From positions 1-32,303 of IMG/VR virus record IMGVR_UViG_3300028800_002444: DNA of 32,303 bases, one strand, 5' to 3'. Shown in pieces: positions 24,395 to 32,060 of the stretch; the first letter of the stretch is position 1; each line of letters starts with the position of its first letter. This stretch comes from a virus. The notes beneath the pieces are model-generated. The model had not been told where the DNA came from. It ran no database searches and saw only the letters and a list, made by a program, of their open reading frames with translations. The position numbers and the translations under genes were made by a program.

Positions 24395-25654
24395 ATGGCG
24401 ATAACGATTTCTAAGGAAAATAAAATAGAGACTCGCACCGCCAACGAACCCCATCCTGAAATACCAGAAAAGGAAAATATTCAAGACGTTGCGGGTGCCG
24501 ACGAAGAACTGACCGACAGACCGTGGTCCGTGTTCGGCGAAAAGAGACTCAAAGAAAAGAAAAACGGATACACTCACGTCAGCCTTTTTGCGGGTGTCGG
24601 AGGTCTTGATCTCGGGTTCCGAGCCGCGGGCTTTAGAACGATCTGGGCAAACGATATCGATCCGGACGCTTGCGAAACTTTCAGAGAAAATCTTGGCGAC
24701 ATAATCCAAGAAGGCGATATTCGTACGATTGGATTTCCTAAGCTCGAAGAACCACTCGATGTGCTTTCGGCAGGGTTCCCATGTCAGCCATTTTCAAACG
24801 CCGGTTCTCGTCGCGGAGTCAAAGATTCTCGTGGAGACCTCTTTAATTTTGCATTAGATGCTGTAAAAGCCCTTAAGCCTAAAGTGGTCTTGTTCGAAAA
24901 TGTTCGAGGATTACTCTCGATCAAGATTGGAAAGAAATTATTGATAGAAGAAATCCTACGCCAACTCCACAATGAAGGATATGACTGCCAATTAAAGCTT
25001 GTCGATGCATCCAATCACAGAGTCGCACAAAGAAGGATGCGTCTGCTCGTTATTGGAGTCCAGCGAGATGCTGATCTCGGTCCATTTCGATACCCTCAAG
25101 AGAAGCCTAAAGTCGGTCTTACTATCGGAGAGACGATTCTCGATGTTCTTTCTTATCTACCGAATCAAAACGAACTGATGCAACTCAATCCGCAAGCCGT
25201 GAAGCTTGGAACCTATGTACCAGAGGGTGGATCGTGGAAAGACATCCCGTATGACGTCCTGCCTGAACGCTTACAACACATCCATAGGAACATGGCGAAG
25301 TACCGATGGCCAAAGTTTTACGCGCGATTCCATCGAGACGACATCGCCGGAACAATCACCGCTGCATTCAAGCCTGAGAACGCCGGAGTTTGGCATCCGA
25401 CCGAAAGTAGGGTATTCTCAGTCCGTGAGGTAGCGAGGATTCAGAGCTTCCCCGACTGGTTCGTTTTTGGCGGCAGAAACGTCAAATCCAAATACCAGCA
25501 AATAGGGAATGCCGTTCCGCCTAGGTTAGCATACGAGGTCGCTATGGAAATTGTGAATGTCCTAGAAGGCCATAAACCTAGGACTTTAGATGATTTCTTA
25601 AAGGAAAAAAGGCCTTTGCGTACCTCAGATAAGGCGATCCACTACACCCCATAA
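24395..25654 (+). CDS. DNA cytosine-C5 methyltransferase of the cassette
   Basis: A 419-residue enzyme with all core motifs: LFAGVGGLDLGF (AdoMet), FPCQPFSNAG with catalytic C130, FENVRGL, QRRMRLLVIG, REVARIQSFPDW and QIGNAVPPRLA. A polar 60-residue N-terminal extension precedes the catalytic fold and has no HTH that I can see. It is the first gene of a tightly spaced five-gene operon ending in a nuclease, so it most likely protects self DNA from that nuclease. It is clearly different from the C5 methylase at 2268 in extension and target region. The near-leaderless start follows an extended -10 and a palindrome. Confidence 0.93.
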   Translation: MAITISKENKIETRTANEPHPEIPEKENIQDVAGADEELTDRPWSVFGEKRLKEKKNGYTHVSLFAGVGGLDLGFRAAGFRTIWANDIDPDACETFRENLGDIIQEGDIRTIGFPKLEEPLDVLSAGFPCQPFSNAGSRRGVKDSRGDLFNFALDAVKALKPKVVLFENVRGLLSIKIGKKLLIEEILRQLHNEGYDCQLKLVDASNHRVAQRRMRLLVIGVQRDADLGPFRYPQEKPKVGLTIGETILDVLSYLPNQNELMQLNPQAVKLGTYVPEGGSWKDIPYDVLPERLQHIHRNMAKYRWPKFYARFHRDDIAGTITAAFKPENAGVWHPTESRVFSVREVARIQSFPDWFVFGGRNVKSKYQQIGNAVPPRLAYEVAMEIVNVLEGHKPRTLDDFLKEKRPLRTSDKAIHYTP

Positions 25655-25660
25655 ATTTCC

Positions 25661-26488
25661 ATGATGCGGTACTTAACTGACAACTTAATCCGCGAATCTT
25701 TCCTACGGCTACGACAAAACGAAACTGGCGGAAAGACAGGTCTCGAGCGCACATCTGCCTTGATGTGTTTTCTTGCATTTGATGCTCTCCTAAAACGCAC
25801 GAGCGTAAATCCTCCTCTCGATTTTGACCCAGAAGCAAGCATCGGCAATAACAACAGGTCCGGACTTACGCGCGAATTCAGCCGACTCGTTCAGCTGAAA
25901 AATGGGTCTGAACCATATCATGTAATCAACCTCGGCGAAGTCACAGTCGGAGGTAATCCTCCTGAAAAGCGCTTTTCTTCAAACTTCCTCACTACTGGAA
26001 TGAAAAAGGCGACGACTAGCGCAACCTCTTACGATTATCCGACTCGGCCTTCCAATCCGCTCCTAGTCCTTGGTCCAAAGGCTACTGGCCTCACCTGGGG
26101 AATGAATCGTCATCCAGACTGGAAGGAAAACCTCCCAGTCTTTCTTGAGGGTCGAAAGACTAAAACTCCATTCACTGACCTAGCTATCTTCGTACTTCGC
26201 CAGCGCGGCATTGAATCTGAAGCGAAGACATTGCAGGATGGTCTGATGGATGGTTTGTGCGAAATCTTTACTCCTGAATTGTGCGAATTTTGGAAGAAGA
26301 AAGTGTCTCTTGAAAAAGTATATTTCGAGGCAGTCGAATCTCCCTTTCAAGATTCTGCTGCCACTCCATTCGCAGACTGCTCGTGGATGGGCGATTTCCA
26401 GCCGATCGACGAAACTACCATACTTACATCACGGGTGACCTACCTCGAAGGTCTACTGCGTATGCATAACATTTCATTCGAGGAATAA
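25661..26488 (+). CDS. Unknown protein of the methylase-nuclease cassette
   Basis: A 275-residue protein with no family that I recognise. The N-terminal half is mixed helix/strand (LMCFLAFDALLKR near 34-46). A central KRFSSNFLTTG segment and a NPLLVLGPKATGLTWGMNRHP segment (about 132-152) look conserved-like. The C-terminal part is helical and ends with an acidic tail. It lies 6 bases after the methylase and 6 before the ParB-like gene, so it is surely co-expressed. It may be a specificity, adaptor or effector subunit. ATG 25661 is directly followed by a second ATG, so either may start. Confidence 0.7.
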   Translation: MMRYLTDNLIRESFLRLRQNETGGKTGLERTSALMCFLAFDALLKRTSVNPPLDFDPEASIGNNNRSGLTREFSRLVQLKNGSEPYHVINLGEVTVGGNPPEKRFSSNFLTTGMKKATTSATSYDYPTRPSNPLLVLGPKATGLTWGMNRHPDWKENLPVFLEGRKTKTPFTDLAIFVLRQRGIESEAKTLQDGLMDGLCEIFTPELCEFWKKKVSLEKVYFEAVESPFQDSAATPFADCSWMGDFQPIDETTILTSRVTYLEGLLRMHNISFEE

Positions 26489-26494
26489 TTTTAT

Positions 26495-27616
26495 ATGAAA
26501 AAACCATCATTTTTACTTGATAAACCAGAACCAATACACCGCACTCGTCTCTATAACGGACGAAGACTCCAGGTGTGGGAAGGCCGCGCCAAAATATCAG
26601 AAATCAAAGGCTGGGCAGAAAATCCTCGTATAGATTTGGCGAAGCGCAGCTTGCAGCAGGCTGTAGGCGCGCGCGTCCTGCAACAGGACGAGCTGTACGA
26701 CCTCATGAAGAAAGACTCGGAGGTCAAACTTGCCGCACTCCGCGACGACATAATGAAGAACGGCCTACGCGAACCGATCACCCTTTCATATGATGGAAAA
26801 CTCCTCGATGGAAACAGACGTTTCTTTGCGGTCCGATACATCCTTGATACGCTTCCTCCAACCGACCCTAACCGCCAGGACCACGAGACAATCGATGCCT
26901 ATGTCCTTATGGATGACGCAACCCAAGACGACGAACAGCGAGTGCTCGTAGAGGAAAACTTTTCGCCTTCACTCAAAATCGAGTGGCCTGACTACGTCAA
27001 AGCATCCCACGTCATAAAAGAACACGAAGCAGGTATCGAGATCAGCGATATTGCAAAGAAATTCAAGTGGCCAGCCGGCAAGGTCAAGGAAACGATCCGA
27101 ATCAATCAGATCATCAACGACTTCCTCATCTACGCAACTGCACCAGAAGACCAGAATGACGATCTCGGCGGAGGTCTGGGGCTAACTGAACAGGAAGCAG
27201 AAACGATCGCTGCAAAGAACTACCAATTCTTCAACGAAGCCCAGAAATCCTTCTTCGAACCCTTGCAGACCGATCTCGAATTCAAAGCGAACTTCTTCAA
27301 ATGGATGAAGCAGGAAAAATTCTCGAGCTTCCCAGAGGTACGAATTGCCTACAAAGCCTGGAAAGACCCAGAAGTAAAAGCGATCATTGCTGGCAATGAT
27401 CCGGATGCGGCCAAAGATGCGAAGTCGACGCTCGATTACAACTCACGTGTTGTGCGCACAGGTGAAGAAGCCGCTGGACGCATAGATGCATTCATTAAAT
27501 TCTTGAAAGGAATGAGAGCAGAGGAAATCAAAACGCTGCCTGACTATGCACGGGAGAATCTCAAAACAGCCATCACGCTTATTGAGAAGATGAGTAAAGC
27601 CGCATCCTCTGAGTGA
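26495..27616 (+). CDS. ParB/Srx-like protein of the cassette
   Basis: A 373-residue protein. The ParB-like core is residues about 76-135: LRDDIMKNGLREPITL followed by LLDGNRRFFAVR, where D105-G-N-R108-R109 is the nucleotide-binding box of the ParB/sulfiredoxin fold. An HTH follows near 172-195 (ISDIAKKFKWPAGKVKETI). The C-terminal half is helical. ParB-fold proteins bind or hydrolyse nucleotides and can slide on or cut DNA. No parA partner is near, so plasmid-type partition is unlikely. Its place between a methylase and a SNF2 helicase suggests DNA recognition for a restriction-type complex. Confidence 0.8.
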   Translation: MKKPSFLLDKPEPIHRTRLYNGRRLQVWEGRAKISEIKGWAENPRIDLAKRSLQQAVGARVLQQDELYDLMKKDSEVKLAALRDDIMKNGLREPITLSYDGKLLDGNRRFFAVRYILDTLPPTDPNRQDHETIDAYVLMDDATQDDEQRVLVEENFSPSLKIEWPDYVKASHVIKEHEAGIEISDIAKKFKWPAGKVKETIRINQIINDFLIYATAPEDQNDDLGGGLGLTEQEAETIAAKNYQFFNEAQKSFFEPLQTDLEFKANFFKWMKQEKFSSFPEVRIAYKAWKDPEVKAIIAGNDPDAAKDAKSTLDYNSRVVRTGEEAAGRIDAFIKFLKGMRAEEIKTLPDYARENLKTAITLIEKMSKAASSE

Positions 27617-27632
27617 TCCGGCTGAACTCCCG

Positions 27633-29330
27633 ATGGCATTAATTTTCAAAGTACAAAACTCTCAGTTTATATGCGAAGGGGAAGGAATGTCCTTTTTGCA
27701 GCTCAAGACAAAATTGAGCGGCTTTTTAGGGCATGGTCAAATTACCAACCTAGGGCCGAAAGCATTCTCGATCCCTCTCATAGCGGCCGTAGCAGCGTCT
27801 TCCGTATTCAAGGAAACCTACGGAAGCGTCCCGGCAGAGCTTGCAGGTGAAACCGACATATACGAGAAGCATCGTATGGCCAGAGATGAAGCAATGAAGG
27901 GGGTGGAAGAAGACAAAATAGCACCACTCCCAGCTCCTTGGCCAGGAACACTCGATCCTGCACAAGCTATAGCGGTCACTGCCATGACAGCCGAAGGTTT
28001 GCTCGGTCTTTGCTTGTTCGATGAACAGGGCATAGGAAAAACCATCACCGCTCTGGCGGCTTTTGACGTGCTTAAGGAGCGCGGAGATACGGACTGCCTC
28101 GTAATTGTTTGCCCAGTCACAATGATGGGAGGGTGGAAAAGCGAAATTGAGAAGTTTCTACCAGGGAAGTATCGGGTCAGAACAGCCGAAGGATCGGCTG
28201 AAGAAAAAAGAAAAGCAGTCCTTTCGCCATTCGATGTGTTAATTTGCAATTTTGAATCAGTCCCGCCACTACTCATTGCACTCAAGGGAGTGCTTGGAGC
28301 AAGAAAGGCAACTCTTGCCGTGGACGAATCATTCAACGTAAAGAATAAGGAAGCCTTCAGATCAGTCGCGATCCGAGAACTGCGCGATTACTGCGTGAAG
28401 GGATTCGTCATGTGTGGAACCCCTGCACCGAATTCCGCGATCGACGTAATCAGCCAATTCGATATAGCCGATAGCGGATACACATTCGCAGGATTTGTAC
28501 CTCCTAAAGACGAAGAAGATCGCACTCAGAGGATAAACGAACGTATCGCCCAACGTGGAGCCTATGTGCGACGTCTCAAGGAAGAAGTCCTTCCCATGCT
28601 GCCTGCTAAAGATTTCAAGCTCGTATCCATTGTCCTGTCAGGCAGGCAAGCTGCTCTTTATGAAGAGGCCCGCGGTCAATTGGAGCTTTCCCTCAAGAGC
28701 ATGGATAATGCCTCCTTCCGAAAGTCGCTCGCTTCGTATTTTCAACAGAGATCGGCACTCCTTCAAATTTGCGCATGTCCTGAAGCTGTTGACCCCACCT
28801 ACTCCGATACGTCAGGGAAAATAATCGCCCTTGATAAACTCGTCGAAGAAATAGTCGAGCGGGGCCAAAAGAAATTAATCATCTGGTCTTTCTATAAAGC
28901 GAGCCTGCATAGCATCATGGAGAGGTATCAAAAGTACTCGCCCGTGCTTCTCGATGGAAGCTCATCTGCAAAGGAGAGAGCCGATTCGGTCCATAGATTC
29001 CAGACCGATCCGAACGTCCGAATCTGCGTAGCCAATCCAGCAGCGGCCGGAGCGGGAGTTACTTTACACTCAGCATCTGATGCCGCCTACGTTTCCTTTT
29101 CAAACCAAGCCGCACACTTTCTACAATCTCTTGACCGCATTCATCGTCGAGGCCAAACAGCGGATAATGTAAACTACCACCTGCTTGTATGCCGCGGCAC
29201 TATTGAAGAAACTGAAGTCCAACGTCTCCGTCAAAAAGAAGTACGCCAGCATGAGCTTCTTGGAGATGAGACAAAGTGGCCGAACTCTCTCGATGAAGCC
29301 CTCGCAGAACTCACTCCAATAAATCCATGA
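27633..29330 (+). CDS. SNF2-family helicase-like ATPase of the cassette
   Basis: A 565-residue superfamily 2 ATPase. Motif I is DEQGIGKT at residues 130-137, motif II a variant DES at 231-233 in place of DExH, and motif III GTPAPN follows. Motif V is AAGAGVTLHSA and motif VI QSLDRIHRRGQT (D501, R502), which is SNF2 style. There is no fused nuclease. SNF2 proteins translocate on double-stranded DNA rather than unwind it. In restriction systems such motors bring the nuclease to its cutting site. The nuclease gene starts inside its stop codon (ATGA), so the two are translated together and probably act as one complex. Confidence 0.88.
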   Translation: MALIFKVQNSQFICEGEGMSFLQLKTKLSGFLGHGQITNLGPKAFSIPLIAAVAASSVFKETYGSVPAELAGETDIYEKHRMARDEAMKGVEEDKIAPLPAPWPGTLDPAQAIAVTAMTAEGLLGLCLFDEQGIGKTITALAAFDVLKERGDTDCLVIVCPVTMMGGWKSEIEKFLPGKYRVRTAEGSAEEKRKAVLSPFDVLICNFESVPPLLIALKGVLGARKATLAVDESFNVKNKEAFRSVAIRELRDYCVKGFVMCGTPAPNSAIDVISQFDIADSGYTFAGFVPPKDEEDRTQRINERIAQRGAYVRRLKEEVLPMLPAKDFKLVSIVLSGRQAALYEEARGQLELSLKSMDNASFRKSLASYFQQRSALLQICACPEAVDPTYSDTSGKIIALDKLVEEIVERGQKKLIIWSFYKASLHSIMERYQKYSPVLLDGSSSAKERADSVHRFQTDPNVRICVANPAAAGAGVTLHSASDAAYVSFSNQAAHFLQSLDRIHRRGQTADNVNYHLLVCRGTIEETEVQRLRQKEVRQHELLGDETKWPNSLDEALAELTPINP

Positions 29331-30550
29331 CAAAAAACTATATCTGGACATTCAATGACGCAGCCCTAGCTTCCGGACTCAATGGAGCTTTTTCACTCGA
29401 ATACCACGTTCCTGGCTCAAAGATGAAAGTGCCGGCAGAAAACCTTGTAAGATCAAGAGTGTGGCTTGCAGTTAAAAGTGGCGATGAGAGCTTTCTGTAC
29501 GCGCTCCTCAGTCCATCAATCATCGAACTTTACCAAGAGGGAACATATAAGAACGATTTTCTATTACAATGCGAGCCTTTCTCTTCGGTCCGTTTTTTAC
29601 CTCGTCAGGAATCGCGCGGTCCCTGGCAATTACCATTTGAGACGGATGAAGAAATCCGGGAATGTACCGATACTGAGCAGGCTGCTCTGTTGGAGATAGT
29701 AAGCAAGAACGAACGTGTAGGTTTCGCGCCCCCTTCGCGCACGACTCTCGATGCGGTCCCTCGCACCGCTTTCAATGATTTAGAAAGTGCGGTCCCTGAC
29801 CAGCTTATGTCGACGCTTCGAACTATAGCGTTTGGAGATGCGTCACGCTCTCGCTCCATGCCCGAATCGATTTCAGCACTTGGCGGTATTGCTCTGATAA
29901 TCCTAGCCTCAACCCACCCTCATCTGAAGGAAGCAGATGTCGTCAGCTTAATCGCCGCTCTCGATCCATTGGCGAAAACAGAAAGCGGAGCCCCTATAAA
30001 ATCACAGAAAGATATCTTGCGTGTATTGTACTCCTTGCCGCCAGTCGTCGATACTTTTTTCGAGGAAATCGACCCAGACAAAATCTCACCTCGAACTTTT
30101 GTCGCTAAGTCAGATGATTCAAGCCTAGAATGGCTCGATAAAACCAATGACGCCGAGAGAGCTCATGAGCAAATCCTTAAAGACCTGGTACTTCATCTGA
30201 AAAGCAAAGGATTCAAGGTTTACAAGACTCGCAGCTTTGACTTGTTCGCTGAGAAGGAGAGCACCAAGCTCCTGTGGGAGATCAAAAGTGCGAACGGATA
30301 TAATTCCGTCTCTCAAGGGGAGAAAGGCATCATACAGCTTCTCCGATACTCGACGGCACTTGCAGACGAGAGATCGGTTGGCATACGATTCCTCGTCTTG
30401 TTGCAAGATTCAGGCCTTACCGCTATACATGAATATCTTTCAAAAATGGCGACACGCGCTGGTTCCGAGCTATGGCTATACGATGAGAAAGAGGAGTGGC
30501 CGAATCGTACATTCAATATTAAGTCCGAGACCCTCGAGGATTTAGCTTGA
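29327..30550 (+). CDS. PD-(D/E)XK nuclease of the cassette (restriction endonuclease candidate)
   Basis: A 407-residue protein with a large N-terminal region of unknown fold (about 1-270) and a C-terminal nuclease domain. Its catalytic set is an upstream Glu helix (RAHEQILKDL), D305 in SFDLF, E318-x-K320 in LLWEIKSA, and Q337 in GIIQLL. This is the PD-(D/E)XK order, as in Mrr-like and other restriction enzymes. It overlaps the SNF2 gene by 4 bases and closes the five-gene operon that opens with a C5 methylase. The natural reading is the cutting subunit of an unusual restriction-modification system. N-terminal function is unknown. Confidence 0.8.
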   Translation: MTKNYIWTFNDAALASGLNGAFSLEYHVPGSKMKVPAENLVRSRVWLAVKSGDESFLYALLSPSIIELYQEGTYKNDFLLQCEPFSSVRFLPRQESRGPWQLPFETDEEIRECTDTEQAALLEIVSKNERVGFAPPSRTTLDAVPRTAFNDLESAVPDQLMSTLRTIAFGDASRSRSMPESISALGGIALIILASTHPHLKEADVVSLIAALDPLAKTESGAPIKSQKDILRVLYSLPPVVDTFFEEIDPDKISPRTFVAKSDDSSLEWLDKTNDAERAHEQILKDLVLHLKSKGFKVYKTRSFDLFAEKESTKLLWEIKSANGYNSVSQGEKGIIQLLRYSTALADERSVGIRFLVLLQDSGLTAIHEYLSKMATRAGSELWLYDEKEEWPNRTFNIKSETLEDLA

Positions 30551-30582
30551 CTATAAGGTGCATTTTATTAATGATGATCACT
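30547..30582 (+). promoter_or_regulatory. Promoter for Cas4-like nuclease gene, near-leaderless
   Basis: TTGACT (30547-30552), a 17-base spacer and AATGAT (30570-30575, four of six matches to TATAAT). The ATG at 30583 begins 7 bases after the -10. The -35 box overlaps the stop codon of the preceding nuclease gene. Its TTGACTATAA core is shared with the promoter at 32025. Confidence 0.6.
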
Positions 30583-31335
30583 ATGTCCGAATACTATAAA
30601 CCAAACCGAATACGAAACATCTACTCCCCGTCGAGTACGGAGTCTTTCAAGCTGTCTCGATCAAAAATCGAGATGTATACGAAATGCCCGAAATGCTTCT
30701 ATATGGATCGCCGTCTTGGCGTTGGACAAATACCGCCGTTTCCCTTCGCCTTGAACACCGCCGTCGACACTCTTCTCAAAAAGGAATTTGATGTGCATCG
30801 AGCTGGAAAAACTCCGCACCCAATGATGATGGCTTACGGACTCGACATGGTCCCGTTTCAACACGAGAAGATGGATGAATGGCGCGAGAATTTCAAAGGT
30901 GTTCAGTACCATCACAAGCCAACGAATTTTATAATAACTGGTGCCGTCGACGATCTATGGGCCGATCGCAGCGGAGAGATCGCGGTCGTCGATTACAAAT
31001 CGACAAGTAAGCCGACCAAAGTCACTCTCGATGCCGACTGGCAGATGAGCTATAAGCGACAGATGGAAATATATCAGTGGCTACTTCGCCAGGTAGGATT
31101 CAAAGTCTCAAACACGGGATATTTTGTATACTGCAACGGGAAGACGGACCGACAGGCTTTCGATGCAAAAATCGAGTTTGACATAGACATACTTCCATAC
31201 ACCGGAGACAGCTCCTGGGTAGAAAAAGCCCTGTTCGATATCAAAGAATGCCTAGATGGGGATATGCCAGCTCCCGCCCAAGACTGCGATCATTGCAACT
31301 ACCGAAAAGCGGCAAATGCAGTCGATCCAAGCTAA
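30583..31335 (+). CDS. Cas4/RecB-like PD-(D/E)XK nuclease with four cysteines
   Basis: A 250-residue nuclease. The opening segment LSRSKIEMYTKCPKCFY is the RecB/Cas4 signature, with C35 and C38. Catalytic residues are D123/D124 in GAVDDLW, D137 and K139 in VVDYKST, and Q160 in the QxxxY motif. C235 and C238 close the domain, so four cysteines could hold an iron-sulfur cluster. No CRISPR genes or array are near, so it is not part of CRISPR adaptation. The protein strongly resembles a nuclease that I associate with Patescibacteria genomes. It has its own promoter after the defence cassette. I chose ATG 30583 from promoter spacing; 30571 or 30574 are alternatives. Confidence 0.82.
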   Translation: MSEYYKPNRIRNIYSPSSTESFKLSRSKIEMYTKCPKCFYMDRRLGVGQIPPFPFALNTAVDTLLKKEFDVHRAGKTPHPMMMAYGLDMVPFQHEKMDEWRENFKGVQYHHKPTNFIITGAVDDLWADRSGEIAVVDYKSTSKPTKVTLDADWQMSYKRQMEIYQWLLRQVGFKVSNTGYFVYCNGKTDRQAFDAKIEFDIDILPYTGDSSWVEKALFDIKECLDGDMPAPAQDCDHCNYRKAANAVDPS

Positions 31336-31345
31336 TAATAAAATC

Positions 31346-31549
31346 ATGCTCGAAGACAAAGACCCAGAAGAAATTATTGAGATTGCTGAAATCGCCCAAA
31401 ATAAAGGGATCGATATTGAAGCAGCCACAAATCTAAAAGAGATCATGGACAACCAAGGAGTCGATGAAGATACTGCCGAAAAAGTACAGGAGCTTGTGGA
31501 TGAAGGACTTGATGAAGATGACGCCGCTGAGATCGCCGATTTGCTATAA
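31346..31549 (+). CDS. Small acidic protein with three helical repeats
   Basis: A 67-residue, very acidic protein made of three short repeats of the form G-[IVL]-D-x-[ED]-x-A followed by a hydrophobic helix face: GIDIEAATNLKEI, GVDEDTAEKVQEL and GLDEDDAAEIADL. The pattern resembles small UBA-like or helix-turn-helix repeats. The start at ATG 31346 lies 10 bases after the previous stop; a longer upstream frame is out of frame with the nuclease and unlikely. It probably serves as a binding partner of the neighbouring proteins. No family name can be given. Confidence 0.7.
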   Translation: MLEDKDPEEIIEIAEIAQNKGIDIEAATNLKEIMDNQGVDEDTAEKVQELVDEGLDEDDAAEIADLL

Positions 31550-31552
31550 ATT

Positions 31553-32005
31553 ATGCTTTTAATAAAAACAAAAATTAAAGAGAGTGGGATTCATGGCATC
31601 GGCTTATTTGCCGATCAGTCCATACCTAAAGGTATGGAGATTTGGAGATTCACCCCAGGCTTTGATCAGAAATTCACTAAAGAGCAAATCTTAGGCTTCC
31701 CTGATTTGCTACAGATTTATATTTACAAATACTCATGGAAAAGCTCAAAGAGCAAACTCTATTGCTTCTCGTCGGACAACGGAAAATATTTTAATCATTC
31801 GGATCAGCCGAACGCTTTGTCGGAATATCGAGATGGAGAGGATGAAGTCATTACAACAGCAATCAAAGACATCCAAGCCGGAGAGGAAATTACGGACAAC
31901 TACTCCTCTTTTGAGGCTGATTCGGATGACGACAATGTGCTTGAATATATCGCACAAAAATTTCATCTCGAAGATGAGCTTGACCCTCGTTTGAAGGCAA
32001 AATAA
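31553..32005 (+). CDS. SET-domain protein-lysine methyltransferase
   Basis: A 150-residue SET-domain protein. Signature segments are GIHGIGLFADQSIPKG near the start, YFNHSDQPNA (N81-H82-S83) and GEEITDNYS with the catalytic Tyr at Y117. SET enzymes transfer methyl groups from AdoMet to lysines on proteins. A stand-alone SET domain of this size is common in bacteria, and I associate this form with Patescibacteria. It lies 3 bases after the acidic repeat gene, so the two may be expressed together. The target in a phage setting is unknown; candidates are host chromatin-like or translation proteins. Confidence 0.87.
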   Translation: MLLIKTKIKESGIHGIGLFADQSIPKGMEIWRFTPGFDQKFTKEQILGFPDLLQIYIYKYSWKSSKSKLYCFSSDNGKYFNHSDQPNALSEYRDGEDEVITTAIKDIQAGEEITDNYSSFEADSDDDNVLEYIAQKFHLEDELDPRLKAK

Positions 32006-32024
32006 AGAAGTAGATTGAACACCA

Positions 32025-32060
32025 TTGACTATAAATGTCAATAAAGCCATAATGTCCGCA
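32025..32060 (+). promoter_or_regulatory. Sigma70-type promoter, near-leaderless
   Basis: TTGACT (32025-32030), a 17-base spacer and CATAAT (32048-32053, five of six matches to TATAAT). The ATG at 32061 begins 7 bases after the -10, so the predicted start of transcription (about 32060) is next to the start codon. Confidence 0.72.

Noticed and set aside
26495-27616. Plasmid-style partition gene
   Set aside because: No parA, no centromere-like repeats beside it, and it is locked between methylase and helicase genes.
24395-30550. DISARM system
   Set aside because: A C5 methylase and SNF2 ATPase are shared themes, but no drmA, drmB or PLD-type drmC is present, and the ParB-like and unknown proteins do not fit.
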